NCBI GenBank assembly: GCA_013214355.1
Contig: JABSSL010000011.1
Location: 62,001 to 126,000 of the forward strand
Length of the DNA: 64,000 nt
Direction of reading: 5' to 3'
Source of the DNA: Saprospiraceae bacterium
Lineage (GTDB): Bacteria; Bacteroidota; Bacteroidia; Chitinophagales; Saprospiraceae
Shown here: piece after piece, positions 18,036-27,209 of the stretch
How positions within the stretch are numbered: position 1 is the first letter of the stretch
How the letters are laid out: every line of letters begins with the position of its first letter
Made by a program: the position numbers and the translations under genes
The notes under the pieces: generated by a model
Told to the model about the DNA's origin: nothing
Database searches by the model: none
Seen by the model: the letters and a program-made list of their open reading frames with translations, nothing else

Positions 18036-19037
18036 TTACTTTGATAATTTCACTATCTTTTTTGTGATTAATTCTTTTCCAATCTGGATTTGGCAAAAGT
18101 AGATACCAGGAAGTAGGTTTTGGGTCTGGATTTGCCAAGTACTAGATCCCGTTTGTACAATAGAAGAGGGCTTTACAACTTTCCTTCCATGGTTATCCAA
18201 CACTTGGATGATAGTGTTTTTTTCTTCTGGGTTGTGGTATTGGATTACGAGTTGATCATGAACTGGGTTTGGATAAACCTGTATTTGACTAACCTTTGCA
18301 GTTGGGATAGTTTCGGGTGTAGCAATTGAGAAATTCGATACTTCAAATTCTTCCTGTGAAGACGTTCTGGCGTTGGCAATGCTGCAATTTAGCCAGACAT
18401 CCTGTGAAATCAAAGCTCCTTCGTCGTCAATAGCGGCATGGCAGAAGCAACTCTCGGGAAAGAGGGTTTCTATGCATTCATTAGAAACCTGTAATGCATA
18501 AGGGCTTTCTTGTTCTGTAATATCAGTTCCTACTAATCGATACTCCAATGTTATAGCCTCGCAAGATGAGACTTTCCCACAAATACTACTGAAGTCAACT
18601 GGAACGGAGACATTTGCATGAAAAATATTCGAGCAGTGTGGGGCTGTAGCACCTCTTGCAATATCTGGAGAACAAGCTTCAGCTCCTTCATTCGTTTCTC
18701 CATATTGGAAACTTGTAATAGGTTCTGAATATCCCAAAAGGATAGCGCCCGGAACTCCCCGATAAAAGACGGCAATTCGTGGATACTCACTACAAAATCG
18801 AGGCCAACTAAAGGTACTTCCTTGCCCAGCTACATGTAGCGAAACGTTCAAAACATCTACTTGATCAAGTGGATTTTGAGGACAAAAAGTTTGTCCATCA
18901 AATCGATTATCTCCTCCCACCGTTCTTATGTGTGAGATCGGATCATTTTTTTCAACTTGAGCCTTGACGGCCACAGAAAGAGTAAACATCAGTAGAAGTG
19001 GTAGCAAAAGAAGTTTTGCAAAGAATTGATTTTTCAT
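18036..19037 (-). CDS. Secreted cysteine-rich protein with T9SS type A sorting domain
   Basis: 333 residues with a signal peptide (about 1-26) and a C-terminal T9SS sorting domain (about 250-333: VYPNPVHDQLVIQYH, then GIYFCQIQ...TKKIVK). The middle carries about ten cysteines, as in disulphide-bonded surface or extracellular proteins, in the pattern CPQNP, CSEYP, CSPDI, CSNIF. No enzyme motif is visible. It is the nearest gene upstream (on the minus strand) of the CHAT gene, 88 bp before it, so the two may be cotranscribed. It could be a surface sensor or substrate of the CHAT protein; that is conjecture. Confidence 0.75.
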   Translation of the reverse strand: MKNQFFAKLLLLPLLLMFTLSVAVKAQVEKNDPISHIRTVGGDNRFDGQTFCPQNPLDQVDVLNVSLHVAGQGSTFSWPRFCSEYPRIAVFYRGVPGAILLGYSEPITSFQYGETNEGAEACSPDIARGATAPHCSNIFHANVSVPVDFSSICGKVSSCEAITLEYRLVGTDITEQESPYALQVSNECIETLFPESCFCHAAIDDEGALISQDVWLNCSIANARTSSQEEFEVSNFSIATPETIPTAKVSQIQVYPNPVHDQLVIQYHNPEEKNTIIQVLDNHGRKVVKPSSIVQTGSSTWQIQTQNLLPGIYFCQIQIGKELITKKIVKLSK

Positions 19038-19409
19038 GTCAGTGTTATTCAGAAATTAGGTAAAGAGCGCAAGCGATGAAAGGGGAGCCTGCTAAACCAA
19101 TTTCCAGCCAGGATGAGTTAATTTTTATGACCGGTAGAAAAGGGTTCTTTGTAGATGAGCCTTGAAAGGCTAAAAAGGTAACTTCTTTTTCTAAGTTTTT
19201 ATAAAAAAGAGATTTTTTTCTATGCGCCGGGCCCCTAGTAGTGTACTTATTCCCTCTTGGATGCCCCGAAAATTGAGGATAGATCAGTGAACTCTAGAAA
19301 CCAAGTCGTAGCCCAGAATAGAACCTAGCACTTGGGGAAAAACCTTTTTTTTGGTTACCTTTCCAATCGTGAACGTATCATTATTGTACTAGCTCTAGGG
19401 CCAGAGATC
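19038..19409. other. Divergent intergenic region
   Basis: About 370 bp between a minus-strand secreted gene and a plus-strand sigma factor gene. On the minus strand AAGTTACCTTTTTAGCC occurs near 19169-19185, and on the plus strand GGTTACCTTTCC near 19353-19364. These two copies of a TTACCTTT motif face their respective genes. No gene is seen. Confidence 0.45.
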
Positions 19410-19982
19410 ATGAGCAAAGATCCAATTATTGTTAAGTTACAATCCTCTGTTCCAAAAGAGAACGAAGAAGGATTCCTCCTGCTCTATGATTGTCTGTATG
19501 AAAAAGTGCAGGCCTATGTTTTGAGAAATAGGGGAGATGAAACCGAAGCTCGGGATATATTTCAAGAAAGTTTGCTGGTGCTCTATAAACTAGCTAAGCA
19601 AGGTCGATTAGCTGAAGTAGAAAACGCAGAGGCTTACCTGTATACCATTTGCCGCAATCGCTGGCTGCGTTATTCCCAGTCACGTGGAAAGACGGTAGAG
19701 ATCACGGAAAACCACCATACCATCCCTGTAGATGAAGTAACTGTTACAAGAATCATCGACCAAGAACGGCAGCAATTGCTTGATCGCTTGCTGCAAAGTT
19801 TGGGGGAGGTCTGCTATAAGATTCTCATATACTTTTACTACGAGAAGAAGTCCATGAAAGAAATCTTGGATTTGATGCCTTTTAAGACCGAACAGGTCAT
19901 TAAGAACAAGAAATCTAACTGCCTGAAAAAGATGAGAGCCCTATTAGAGGAATATCCCCAATTGAAAGAAATGATTCAATAA
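19410..19982 (+). CDS. Sigma-70 family (ECF-like) RNA polymerase sigma factor
   Basis: 190 residues from the ATG at 19410; an in-frame TTG at 19332 would add 26 unlikely residues. Region 2 (about 20-85) contains GDETEARDIFQESLLVLY and AYLYTICRNRWLRYSQS; region 4 (about 125-180) contains CYKILIYFYYEKKSMKEIL. It resembles the sigma factor at 6203. The next gene starts 10 bp later and encodes an anti-sigma-like TPR protein, so the pair is probably one operon. A TTACCTTT motif lies about 55 bp upstream and might be autoregulatory. Confidence 0.85.
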   Translation: MSKDPIIVKLQSSVPKENEEGFLLLYDCLYEKVQAYVLRNRGDETEARDIFQESLLVLYKLAKQGRLAEVENAEAYLYTICRNRWLRYSQSRGKTVEITENHHTIPVDEVTVTRIIDQERQQLLDRLLQSLGEVCYKILIYFYYEKKSMKEILDLMPFKTEQVIKNKKSNCLKKMRALLEEYPQLKEMIQ

Positions 19983-19992
19983 TCTTGGCCCG

Positions 19993-20730
19993 ATGGAAGA
20001 GAATGATATAGAACGTATTGACCGGTTCCTTAGGGGAGAGATGGATAAGGCAGAAACTCAAGCTTTTGAGCAGGCCTTGTCCGAAAACCCAGAACTACAG
20101 AAAAAAATGAAAATACAACAAGAACTAGTATCCTACATTGATCTGATGGGAGATCAGGAGGTGCTAGCCAACATACGCAAGGCAGAAGATACCTATCGTT
20201 CTAGAAAAGCAGGAACGATCAAAAAGATGTCTTGGCTTCGCCCAGCTCTAATAGCGGCTAGCTTAGCACTATTGTTATTTGTGGGATGGTGGTTTTTGAT
20301 GCCTTCGAGTGAGCCCGATGTCTTATATGCTAGTTTCTATCAACCTTACGAACTATCTTTTTCTAGTCGAGATGGCGGAAACGCCGAGACGCTGCTCGCG
20401 GCCAACGCGGCCTATAATGCACAGGATTATGCTCAGGCTTTACAGGCCTTTGAGCGTTTGCCAGTAGATTTACAGACTAGTAAAGTAAAACTAGCCATGG
20501 GCATATCTCATATGGAACTATCCTCCTTTGGATCCGCCCTGAGCCTTTTTGATCAAATCATCGAGTTGCAAGACCCGCTATTCTTAGACCAAGCGCTTTG
20601 GTATAAGGGACTTTGCTTACTAAAGCAAGAAAGGTTGGATGAGGCGAGCACTGTTTTTCAAGAGGTGGTAAATAACGCCAATTCGATTTTTAATCAAGAA
20701 GCTAGTCGATTGTTAAAACGCCTCAAGTAA
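19993..20730 (+). CDS. Anti-sigma-like single-pass membrane protein with TPR repeats
   Basis: 245 residues. The N-terminus (RIDRFLRGEMDKAETQAFEQ, about 8-27) matches the partner of the first sigma factor. One membrane helix (about 84-102) is followed by a periplasmic region with TPR-like helices (about 137-240, including NAAYNAQDYAQALQAFERL). It has no zinc anti-sigma motif. The 10-bp gap from the sigma gene and conserved organisation suggest it controls that sigma factor from the membrane. The TPRs could be the contact point for a periplasmic partner such as the CHAT proteins; this is inference. Confidence 0.77.
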   Translation: MEENDIERIDRFLRGEMDKAETQAFEQALSENPELQKKMKIQQELVSYIDLMGDQEVLANIRKAEDTYRSRKAGTIKKMSWLRPALIAASLALLLFVGWWFLMPSSEPDVLYASFYQPYELSFSSRDGGNAETLLAANAAYNAQDYAQALQAFERLPVDLQTSKVKLAMGISHMELSSFGSALSLFDQIIELQDPLFLDQALWYKGLCLLKQERLDEASTVFQEVVNNANSIFNQEASRLLKRLK

Positions 20731-21106
20731 TTGCCCTTTTGATATGCTTCTGTTGATGAACCTACCCATTTTCTCGGGATCTGATCTATCGGAACAGGAA
20801 AGGGCTTGGTGACTAGCTGTGTCCTCTAAAAAAGGAGCGGAATCAGTTTTCTTAAAATAATTCTCTTTTAGCGGTTACCTTCTCCTTGCTTGTCTACTCC
20901 TTATAGTAGACACAAACGCGGTCTCTAAAATTTACACTGATAGTTAACATAAAATCAATCAATTCTAATTGATTCAACACGATGGATTTCCATTGGATCA
21001 TTCTAAACATAGCAAGCTTGGAATGGGGTGGAGTCTATTGCGTTAATCCCGATTTTGCCTTGATTGCTAGGTAGATAGGGCAATTAGAAAAGTGCTAGAA
21101 CACATA
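20731..21106. other. Intergenic region before the lipoprotein leader
   Basis: About 375 bp without a gene. GGTTACCTTCTCC occurs near 20873-20885, and AATCAATCAATTCTAATTGATT forms a small AT-rich dyad near 20952-20973. Nothing else stands out. Confidence 0.4.
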
Positions 21107-21195
21107 TGTCAGTGTAATAATTTTGAGGCATTAGCTACAGGAGGATTTAATCTCCTGTGGCGGCCTCCTTTTCCTAATTTCTTCCGGCACTGACA
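21107..21195 (+). ncRNA. Structured leader RNA of a lipoprotein gene (nested helices)
   Basis: Three helices nest in order: TGTCAGTG (21107-21114) with CACTGACA (21188-21195), GAGGC (21125-21129) with GCCTC (21163-21167), and GCTACAGGAG (21134-21143) with CTCCTGTGGC (21152-21161, one G-U pair). The element ends 44 bp before the ATG of the lipoprotein gene at 21240. Nested complementary arms of this kind suggest a structured 5' leader or small RNA. It matches no riboswitch I recognise. Confidence 0.5.
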
Positions 21196-21239
21196 GAAGG
21201 TTGAATATTTATTCTTTCATCATTTTAAATGACTGTTTT

Positions 21240-21722
21240 ATGAAGAATACCATGCTTTTTGGTCTGCTGCTTATAGGTGTTTTCTCTTTGGCTTCCTGTG
21301 AGAAAAATACTTTTGACAAGGGAATAAAAATGCAATTAGTTGATAAAGCTACTATGGAGCACGAAGCCAATACTCGTTTCAAATCCGCTCCTCCGTGCGA
21401 TTGTCGATTGATTTCCAGAGGTAGTTCTTATAATATTAATGTATGTGGTCAGGGGGTCAGTTCTGTGCCTTGTACCATGAGCCCTTGTCCGGGTAGTGGA
21501 ACAACTAGGAATCTTTACTCTAGCAACCAAGACTTTTTGGTAAGTAGTGGAGCCACCTTTCAACTAAAGAATACTGGCGTTACCACTTTTGCAGGTTCGG
21601 TTCGATGCCAATCCGGCAGTACTACTAATCTCAGTTATCCCGTCATTTTAGCCCCAGGGCAAGTGGCATACTTCGATACGAATGCTTCCACTTGTCAGGT
21701 AGGCAGCGTTGATTGTTTCTAA
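21240..21722 (+). CDS. Small lipoprotein
   Basis: 160 residues from the ATG at 21240. The signal sequence ends in the lipobox SLASC (cysteine at residue 20), so it should be lipidated in the membrane. The mature part has paired cysteines (CDCRL, CGQGVSSVPCTMSPC) and a beta-rich C-terminal half with ATFQLKNTGVTTFAGSVRCQ, like a small immunoglobulin-type fold. An in-frame TTG at 21201 would only add 13 residues before the signal. It follows the structured leader. Function unknown; no relatives recognised. Confidence 0.7.
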   Translation: MKNTMLFGLLLIGVFSLASCEKNTFDKGIKMQLVDKATMEHEANTRFKSAPPCDCRLISRGSSYNINVCGQGVSSVPCTMSPCPGSGTTRNLYSSNQDFLVSSGATFQLKNTGVTTFAGSVRCQSGSTTNLSYPVILAPGQVAYFDTNASTCQVGSVDCF

Positions 21723-21740
21723 AAAACTTTCATCTCGTAG

Positions 21741-22715
21741 TTACCTTTTAGACTAATCCAGTATCATATAGATAGAGGCAAGATTGAGGCACCCAATAAA
21801 GGCTCTTTTTCTGCCTTAGTGATGGCCTGGGACTCTGAGCCCCCCGCCATCCCCATAGGGCTGGAGGGAACCATTGACTCCAACGGTATCGTGCAATTAC
21901 AATGGCTAGCCAATACAGAGAAGGATTTAGGTGGCTATAAAATATATAAGTCCTATGTGAAAGATGCAGAGTTTTCGGGCATTACCCCTCGCCCACTCCA
22001 AGAGACCTCCTTTCAGGACACGGTGAGTATGACCTTAGGCAATGAATTTGCCTATTACAAGATTCAAGCTGTAGATAAAAGGAATAATCGTTCGGATTTT
22101 ACAGCCATCTTGACCCTAAAGAAAGTGGATGTGCATCCACCAGTCGAACCAAAGATCTTTGCTGTCAAAAAGCACCAGGATCGAGCGGAGATAAAATGGT
22201 ACAACAGTAGTAGTAAAGATGCGGTGAGCCATCGACTTTTTAGAAAAGTTATGGGCGAGGATGCCGATTGGACATTACTTGCAGAATATCCCCATTCACA
22301 GGAAATATCCGTTTACGTAGATAGTACTTTATTAGTCGGAAAAACCTACCTCTATACTTTGACGGCGCTGGATGATGATGGCTTGGAATCCAAGCCTGCA
22401 CAAGCTGTGTCGGCTAAGCTGGTAGGAGGAATTAAGAAGAGGTTTGAGTTGATAGAAACAGCAATCAATGAGGAAGACAAGAGCTTACGAATCAGCTGGC
22501 TTTATCCGGATCAGGCAGAAAAGTATTGGATATACAAGGGCACTAAAGATGAACAACTCTCTCTATTTAAGGTATTAAAAGCGGACAAGGATTTCTTGGT
22601 AGATACTTCCGTAAAAACAGGAAAAGTTTATCAGTATTATTTGAGAGCAGTATTAGCTGATGGTTCACTCTCGCCCTTCTCTCGCAAAATAGAAGTGCAA
22701 ATTCCTGCCGATTAG
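21741..22715 (+). pseudogene. 5'-truncated fibronectin type III protein remnant
   Basis: Downstream coding is clean: from GTG 21819/ATG 21822 about 297 residues with three FN3-type repeats (LQWLANTEKDLGGYKIYKS, EIKWYNSSSKDAVSHRLFR, RISWLYPDQAEKYWIYKG). Translation upstream of those starts stays open to a TAG at 21738-21740, and its residues (GKIEAPNKGSFSALVMAWDS) continue the protein-like pattern. There is no signal peptide, and nothing of the N-terminal part usual for such secreted proteins. I read it as the 3' remnant of a larger gene whose front was deleted. A functional short cytoplasmic protein is the less likely alternative. Confidence 0.65.
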
Positions 22716-22737
22716 GGCGGACTTATCCGCTATATAT

Positions 22738-22776
22738 CACCAACCCATCTTCAATTACTTCGAAGATGGGCTGGTG
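22738..22776. terminator. Bidirectional terminator-like hairpin
   Basis: CACCAACCCATCTTC pairs with GAAGATGGGCTGGTG with one mismatch. It sits between convergent reading frames ending at 22715 (plus) and 22810 (minus), a fitting place for a shared terminator. Confidence 0.6.
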
Positions 22777-22809
22777 TCAATGAATGTAGACGAATGAAGC
22801 AGGGTGTCT

Positions 22810-24342
22810 CTACCCACCCAAATTAAACGAAAAGCCTAAAAAGTACCCCATCTCATACACATTCCGTAGCGGAACATTAGATTCATCAAAAAGATCACCC
22901 ACCTCAAAATCTTGCCCGAGGCGTTGTACTCGGCCACCCATGATACCGGTACTGATAACGACCCGCTGCCCTTTCCCTAAGATGAGACTTGGACCTATGA
23001 AGTACGTCTGTCCGGTAGTTTCACCGCCGATGGCTACACCTAGTCCAAAGGAACCGCCTAAAGAAACGGAGCCCTGACTTTGTCGATAGAAGTGGATGAA
23101 GGAGGTGACGATAGGGAGAAAGGCATCCCCATCTTCGGCGCGAATTTGGCCGTCACGGCTGAAGTAGTTTTGCGGACGATCGAAAAAGCCGCCAAAGCTA
23201 ATACCGACACTGGCATTCACCTTTATCCCGCCGTATACGGGGAATTCGATGGGGGCAACCGCCTTCTTTTTGACATTTTTGACTTGAGCGGAGTCGTTGG
23301 GGGTAAGGGTAATATTGAGCTTTACTTCATCTTGCTCTGGGGTGAAGGTGTAGGTGTAGGCAAAGGGATGATCCTTGAGTTCTTCATAAGTGTATCTAAC
23401 AGACATCAGATCTTTGATATCCCAATTCTTTAGGCCATCGGCCTGTTCCGACATTTTGGCGACTTGTTCCTCGTAATTAGATGCCGTTTGCTTTACCTTG
23501 TCTTAGGCGACCATCAGCGATTGTTTTTCGGCAGGCGAGGGAAGCGGTAAGGAGATCAAGGAATCTTTGATCAATTCCAGAATTAAGATCTCTTTTTCTA
23601 ATTCTACCACCAGTTCTTGATACCTACTGATCTTCTGGTTCAGTTTGGATCTAATATTACCTTTCTTAATCACTTCGCTTAGGTCTAAATCTTCTGGTTC
23701 TTGATCATCGAAGACTCGATTGAGGTATTCTAGGGATAGTCGCTTTATCTGATCTGGTCTGAGTTGCGGGTTGTATTTGAGTTGTTCAATTTCCGCAACC
23801 ATAAATTGGTTCTCTGCGAAGATGGTGATATCGGATTCGATAGAAGAGTTTTGGGTAGATATTCGATTCTCCTTGCGAATGATATTCTTGATTGCAGAGG
23901 AGTAAGCCGCACTCAAACGGCTGTATTGTTTTGCTTGGGCAGAGGATTCTGCCGTAGCAAAATTCGCGCCGCCTTCCTCATTGTTGGCTAGCCAATCTAC
24001 GCTATTTTGGACTGAACTCCCACTTCCTCCCGATTGCCCCGCCGTGGACAATAATTGGGAAAGTAGGTTCTTGTTACCGACCTGAAACATGTTTCCACTG
24101 CCAGCCGACGGGACTACTACATCCTTCTCCTCCAAGTCAATCGATAAATCATAGAGGTAATCATTGTAGTTGACAACGTGCAGTTTTACAGGTTTTCCCT
24201 TACGAAAGCTAGGTTCAGTGGTCCATTTTCCATGCTGAATGTAGTAGAGAGAATCAGCGGATACATCGTAGTAGATGTGTATGTTTTGTGCAGTTAAAAG
24301 GTGGCAAATACAGCTACAGATAAGCAGGGAGAGGATCCTCAT
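22810..24342 (-). pseudogene. Secreted coiled-coil / beta-rich protein gene split by one in-frame TAA
   Basis: The frame starts at ATG 24342 (signal peptide, then a coiled-coil-rich region to residue 279) and meets TAA at 23503-23505. After it the same frame runs open without a break through 16 residues (DKVKQTASNYEEQVAK) into a 214-residue stretch from the ATG at 23454, giving about 510 codons in all. The residues on both sides of the stop read as one continuous helical region. The C-terminal part is glycine-rich with alternating strands (VYGGIKVNASVGISFGG, SVSLGGSFGLGVAIGG), like a beta-barrel or surface protein. It could be a nonsense mutation, a sequencing error or stop readthrough. Confidence 0.75.
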
Positions 24343-24500
24343 GGTAGATTAGTTTTTTAGGCTTTGGCCGAAATTGATTTATGATAATGGCCAAAAAGTA
24401 GGAGGAGTACTTTTAGATTGGATTGCTAATATAGCCAAAATTATTTTACTTTACTTGGCGAGGTTTGTTTATCTTGATAGGCTAAAATGATAGCGGTAGT

Positions 24501-25700
24501 ATGTGGAATAAGGTGTACAGGCCACATAGTATTATTGTGACCTGTTTAATTTTTGTTTTCATAGGGTTTCTAGAGTTGATTAGACTCAAAACGCATTTTT
24601 TGGATCCCTTTAACCACGGTATCCAGGAGTATGAGATTACCGATATTGTCTATACCCAACTGAGTAAACCTAAGATTGAACTAGATTCCTTGATTAGAAT
24701 TGTCCATATTGGGAATGCTAATCGGGAACAGTTGGCAGTTATGATTGATCGGATCTCATCGGCTGGAGCTAGGGTCATTGGTCTGGATGTTATGCTGGAT
24801 GGGAGAAAAGACTCGATACAGGATGAAAAACTGCGGGCGAGCATCGAGCGGGCTGGAAATGTAGTGCTAGCCAGTGAACTTCAGAAATTTGAAGCAGAAG
24901 AAAAAAAGTTTGAATCCTTAATTAGCACCGATAGTTTATTTGCAGCACATGCCAGTTTAGGCTTTATCAATTTTCCTTCCAATCATACTAAGACCATTCG
25001 TTACTTTAGTCCACAAGAGTCCGTAGGAGATAGCTCTGCTTTGGCTTTCTCGATGGCTATCCTGCAGCAGTATAATCCGGAGGTTGTGCAGCAGTGCCTA
25101 AAACGCAATAAGGAAGTAGAAAAAATACACTTTAAGGGCGATCTGATGAGCTTCTCCCATTATCCTACCGAACTGGTTTTGGACACAACCATTGAGGTGG
25201 CACAGTTAAGGGAAGTGCTAAACAACAAGATCGTCTTACTAGGATATATTGCTGAAAAGGACACAGAAAATCCACTAAAGGACCGATTCTATTCCCCCCT
25301 TAATAAAAACTATGCAGGTAAGTCGATCCCCGATATGTATGGTGTGGTTATTCACGCTAACATTATTAGCATGGTGCTGGAAGGGCGATACATCAGAGAA
25401 TTGCCGGAATGGTTGATTTGGGGGATTGCCTTAATCTTCTGTTACATTAATGTGTATTATATCCATGAAATATACGAAAAATTCCACCCTGCTTTTCATG
25501 GTATTACTCGTAGTTTACAGTTGATTGAATGCATGGTATTGTTTTTTCTCTTAGGTATTTTGTTTTATTACTTTAGGCTACAAATAGACTTTGGAGTGGG
25601 TATACTAGCACTTTTATTAGCCTATGATATCATCATGATCTATGAAAGTCTGCTATTGAAGAAAATTCCAATTTTGCAGAAGATAAAGGATAAATTTTAG
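24501..25700 (+). CDS. CHASE2 domain membrane sensor without an output domain
   Basis: 399 residues. One membrane helix at about 9-28 is followed by a CHASE2 sensory domain (about 40-285, with RIVHIGNANREQLAVMID, SSAGARVIGLDVML and NKIVLLGYIAE), placed outside the cytoplasmic membrane. Three more helices lie near 300-318, 340-360 and 370-385. CHASE2 proteins usually carry a kinase, cyclase or similar domain after these helices; here only about 14 basic residues follow, so it must signal through partners. It opens the FecR / M48 / WD40-caspase part of the cluster. Confidence 0.87.
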   Translation: MWNKVYRPHSIIVTCLIFVFIGFLELIRLKTHFLDPFNHGIQEYEITDIVYTQLSKPKIELDSLIRIVHIGNANREQLAVMIDRISSAGARVIGLDVMLDGRKDSIQDEKLRASIERAGNVVLASELQKFEAEEKKFESLISTDSLFAAHASLGFINFPSNHTKTIRYFSPQESVGDSSALAFSMAILQQYNPEVVQQCLKRNKEVEKIHFKGDLMSFSHYPTELVLDTTIEVAQLREVLNNKIVLLGYIAEKDTENPLKDRFYSPLNKNYAGKSIPDMYGVVIHANIISMVLEGRYIRELPEWLIWGIALIFCYINVYYIHEIYEKFHPAFHGITRSLQLIECMVLFFLLGILFYYFRLQIDFGVGILALLLAYDIIMIYESLLLKKIPILQKIKDKF

Positions 25701-26083
25701 TGAATTAAGACGCGTTTTGAAGACTTTGGCCGGATTTTTGCATATTTCAATCGTAAAACCTTGTGTTTTTATCGACCTGAGAATACTTTTGAAGTATTCA
25801 TCCATATTAATCTCCTCAGATAACATGTGATCCTCCAATATCTTTCTGACTGCAGATCAATTCTAAGATTGGGTCTGACATCTTTTACTAAAGTTTTCTA
25901 ATTTTAATCGTTCTTCTCCCTTCATAATCAGGTAGTAATGTCTTTGCGGACAATTAGCTACACCAAGATAGGATAGGTCTAAGCAGGATATCCTCTAAAA
26001 CCATGATCATAGTCTTAAGATGCGATAGATCTGTATAGCTTTGGATCTGACGGCTTCGTATTAATTCGCAATACTAATTAACC
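25701..26083. other. Intergenic region
   Basis: About 380 bp between the CHASE2 gene and repeat copy B. No convincing gene. Small minus-strand frames overlapping the CHASE2 gene end show no family features. Confidence 0.4.
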
Positions 26084-26197
26084 CAAGTTGTGATGAATGA
26101 GTACAAAAAAGGAAGATTTTGCAAAAAACATAGCTTAGGGCTTGGTTTTGCTGCAAATATCTGACGCATTTGGGCTCCTTAGAATGAATCGCAACTT
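26084..26197 (-). repeat. Interspersed 114-bp repeat, copy B
   Basis: Same element as at 151-264 and 48634-48748, here inverted. Read on the minus strand it opens with AAGTTGCGATTCATTC, carries AATGCGTCAGATATTTGC and closes with ATCACAACTTGG. Its end lies only 22 bp before the ATG of the FecR-like gene at 26220, so it occupies that gene's 5' leader. Confidence 0.85.
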
Positions 26198-26219
26198 ACA
26201 TTAATTATATATCATAAAC

Positions 26220-27179
26220 ATGAATCGATTTTTTTTCACTGCGACTCTACTGCTGTTCAGCACTTTGCTGATTGGACAAGATAAGGTAACCGTGCTCACG
26301 GTCACTGGGCATGTGAATTACTTTAGTGGCGCCAGCAATATTGGGAAACGTGTTTTGCCGGGACAATTGCTCCCTACCATAGGTTTCCTACGTTGCGAGG
26401 AAGGGGCTACAGCCATGTTGGTGTTTGAAGGCCAACGTCATCCGATGAAAAGCAAGCAAGAACTCGACTTAAAGAAATTGCAAAAACAAAAGAAGAAAGG
26501 GAATAGATTGGGCTATTTGGGGCGTTTTCTAAATTTCATCGGTTCTTCTGTAAACAACACAGAGGATAATGATAAACTGGAGAAACACCACGAACGGTAT
26601 ATGACCTCGGTGGGTGGAGTCCGGGGTTTTGCACAGGCAGAAGCTTCCATTAAGACCTTCGGGTATCTATCTGGGCCGATGGGCGGTGGAAGGGTTACCT
26701 TCCGATGGGAGCAGGACAAGCAGGAGGTTCCATTCTATCAGTTTACTATTCATAAAGAAGGGGAAAAAGAGGCGCTGCTACTGGCAAAGGTCCGGGCAAA
26801 TGAAGTGTCTATTGATCTTGATCAATTGAGTATAGCTGCTGGCGAGGTGTACCATTGGCAGGTAAGCGCGCAGACCAAGGCGGGCGAAGAATTGTCCACT
26901 GTTGAAGTCCCCTTTAGTCTAGAAGCTGAAGCCTTGGCTAAGTTGTTAACGGGGAACCGTTTGCAGAAAATGAAAAATGCGGTAGAGCAGGGGGAGGAAG
27001 AATTAGTGGTGTTGCAGCAGTTAAGTGAGAAAGGGTTTAAACATGCCGCCTACAGCAAATACAAGTCGATGCTAGAACAAGAGGCTAATAATCTATTGAT
27101 CAAACGCCTTTTTGCTTCTTTTCTGGCGGAAAATGATGACCTGGAAAGGGCTAAAGAACTGCTATCTGGCATCCAATAG
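26220..27179 (+). CDS. Secreted FecR-like protein with FN3-like and helical regions
   Basis: 319 residues: signal peptide (about 1-19), a FecR-like domain (about 22-80, with VTGHVNYFSGASNIGKRVLPGQ and CEEGATAMLVF), a lysine-rich stretch, a beta-rich middle (about 155-230, containing GRVTFRWEQDKQEVPFYQF), and a helical C-terminus (about 235-319). The protein at 28912 has the same order and is clearly related, but stops earlier. FecR-type domains usually sense or bind ligands in the periplasm. It is 30 bp ahead of the M48-like gene. Confidence 0.75.
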   Translation: MNRFFFTATLLLFSTLLIGQDKVTVLTVTGHVNYFSGASNIGKRVLPGQLLPTIGFLRCEEGATAMLVFEGQRHPMKSKQELDLKKLQKQKKKGNRLGYLGRFLNFIGSSVNNTEDNDKLEKHHERYMTSVGGVRGFAQAEASIKTFGYLSGPMGGGRVTFRWEQDKQEVPFYQFTIHKEGEKEALLLAKVRANEVSIDLDQLSIAAGEVYHWQVSAQTKAGEELSTVEVPFSLEAEALAKLLTGNRLQKMKNAVEQGEEELVVLQQLSEKGFKHAAYSKYKSMLEQEANNLLIKRLFASFLAENDDLERAKELLSGIQ

Positions 27180-27209
27180 TAAGGATGCTTACTACACCAA
27201 ATTGATTAC

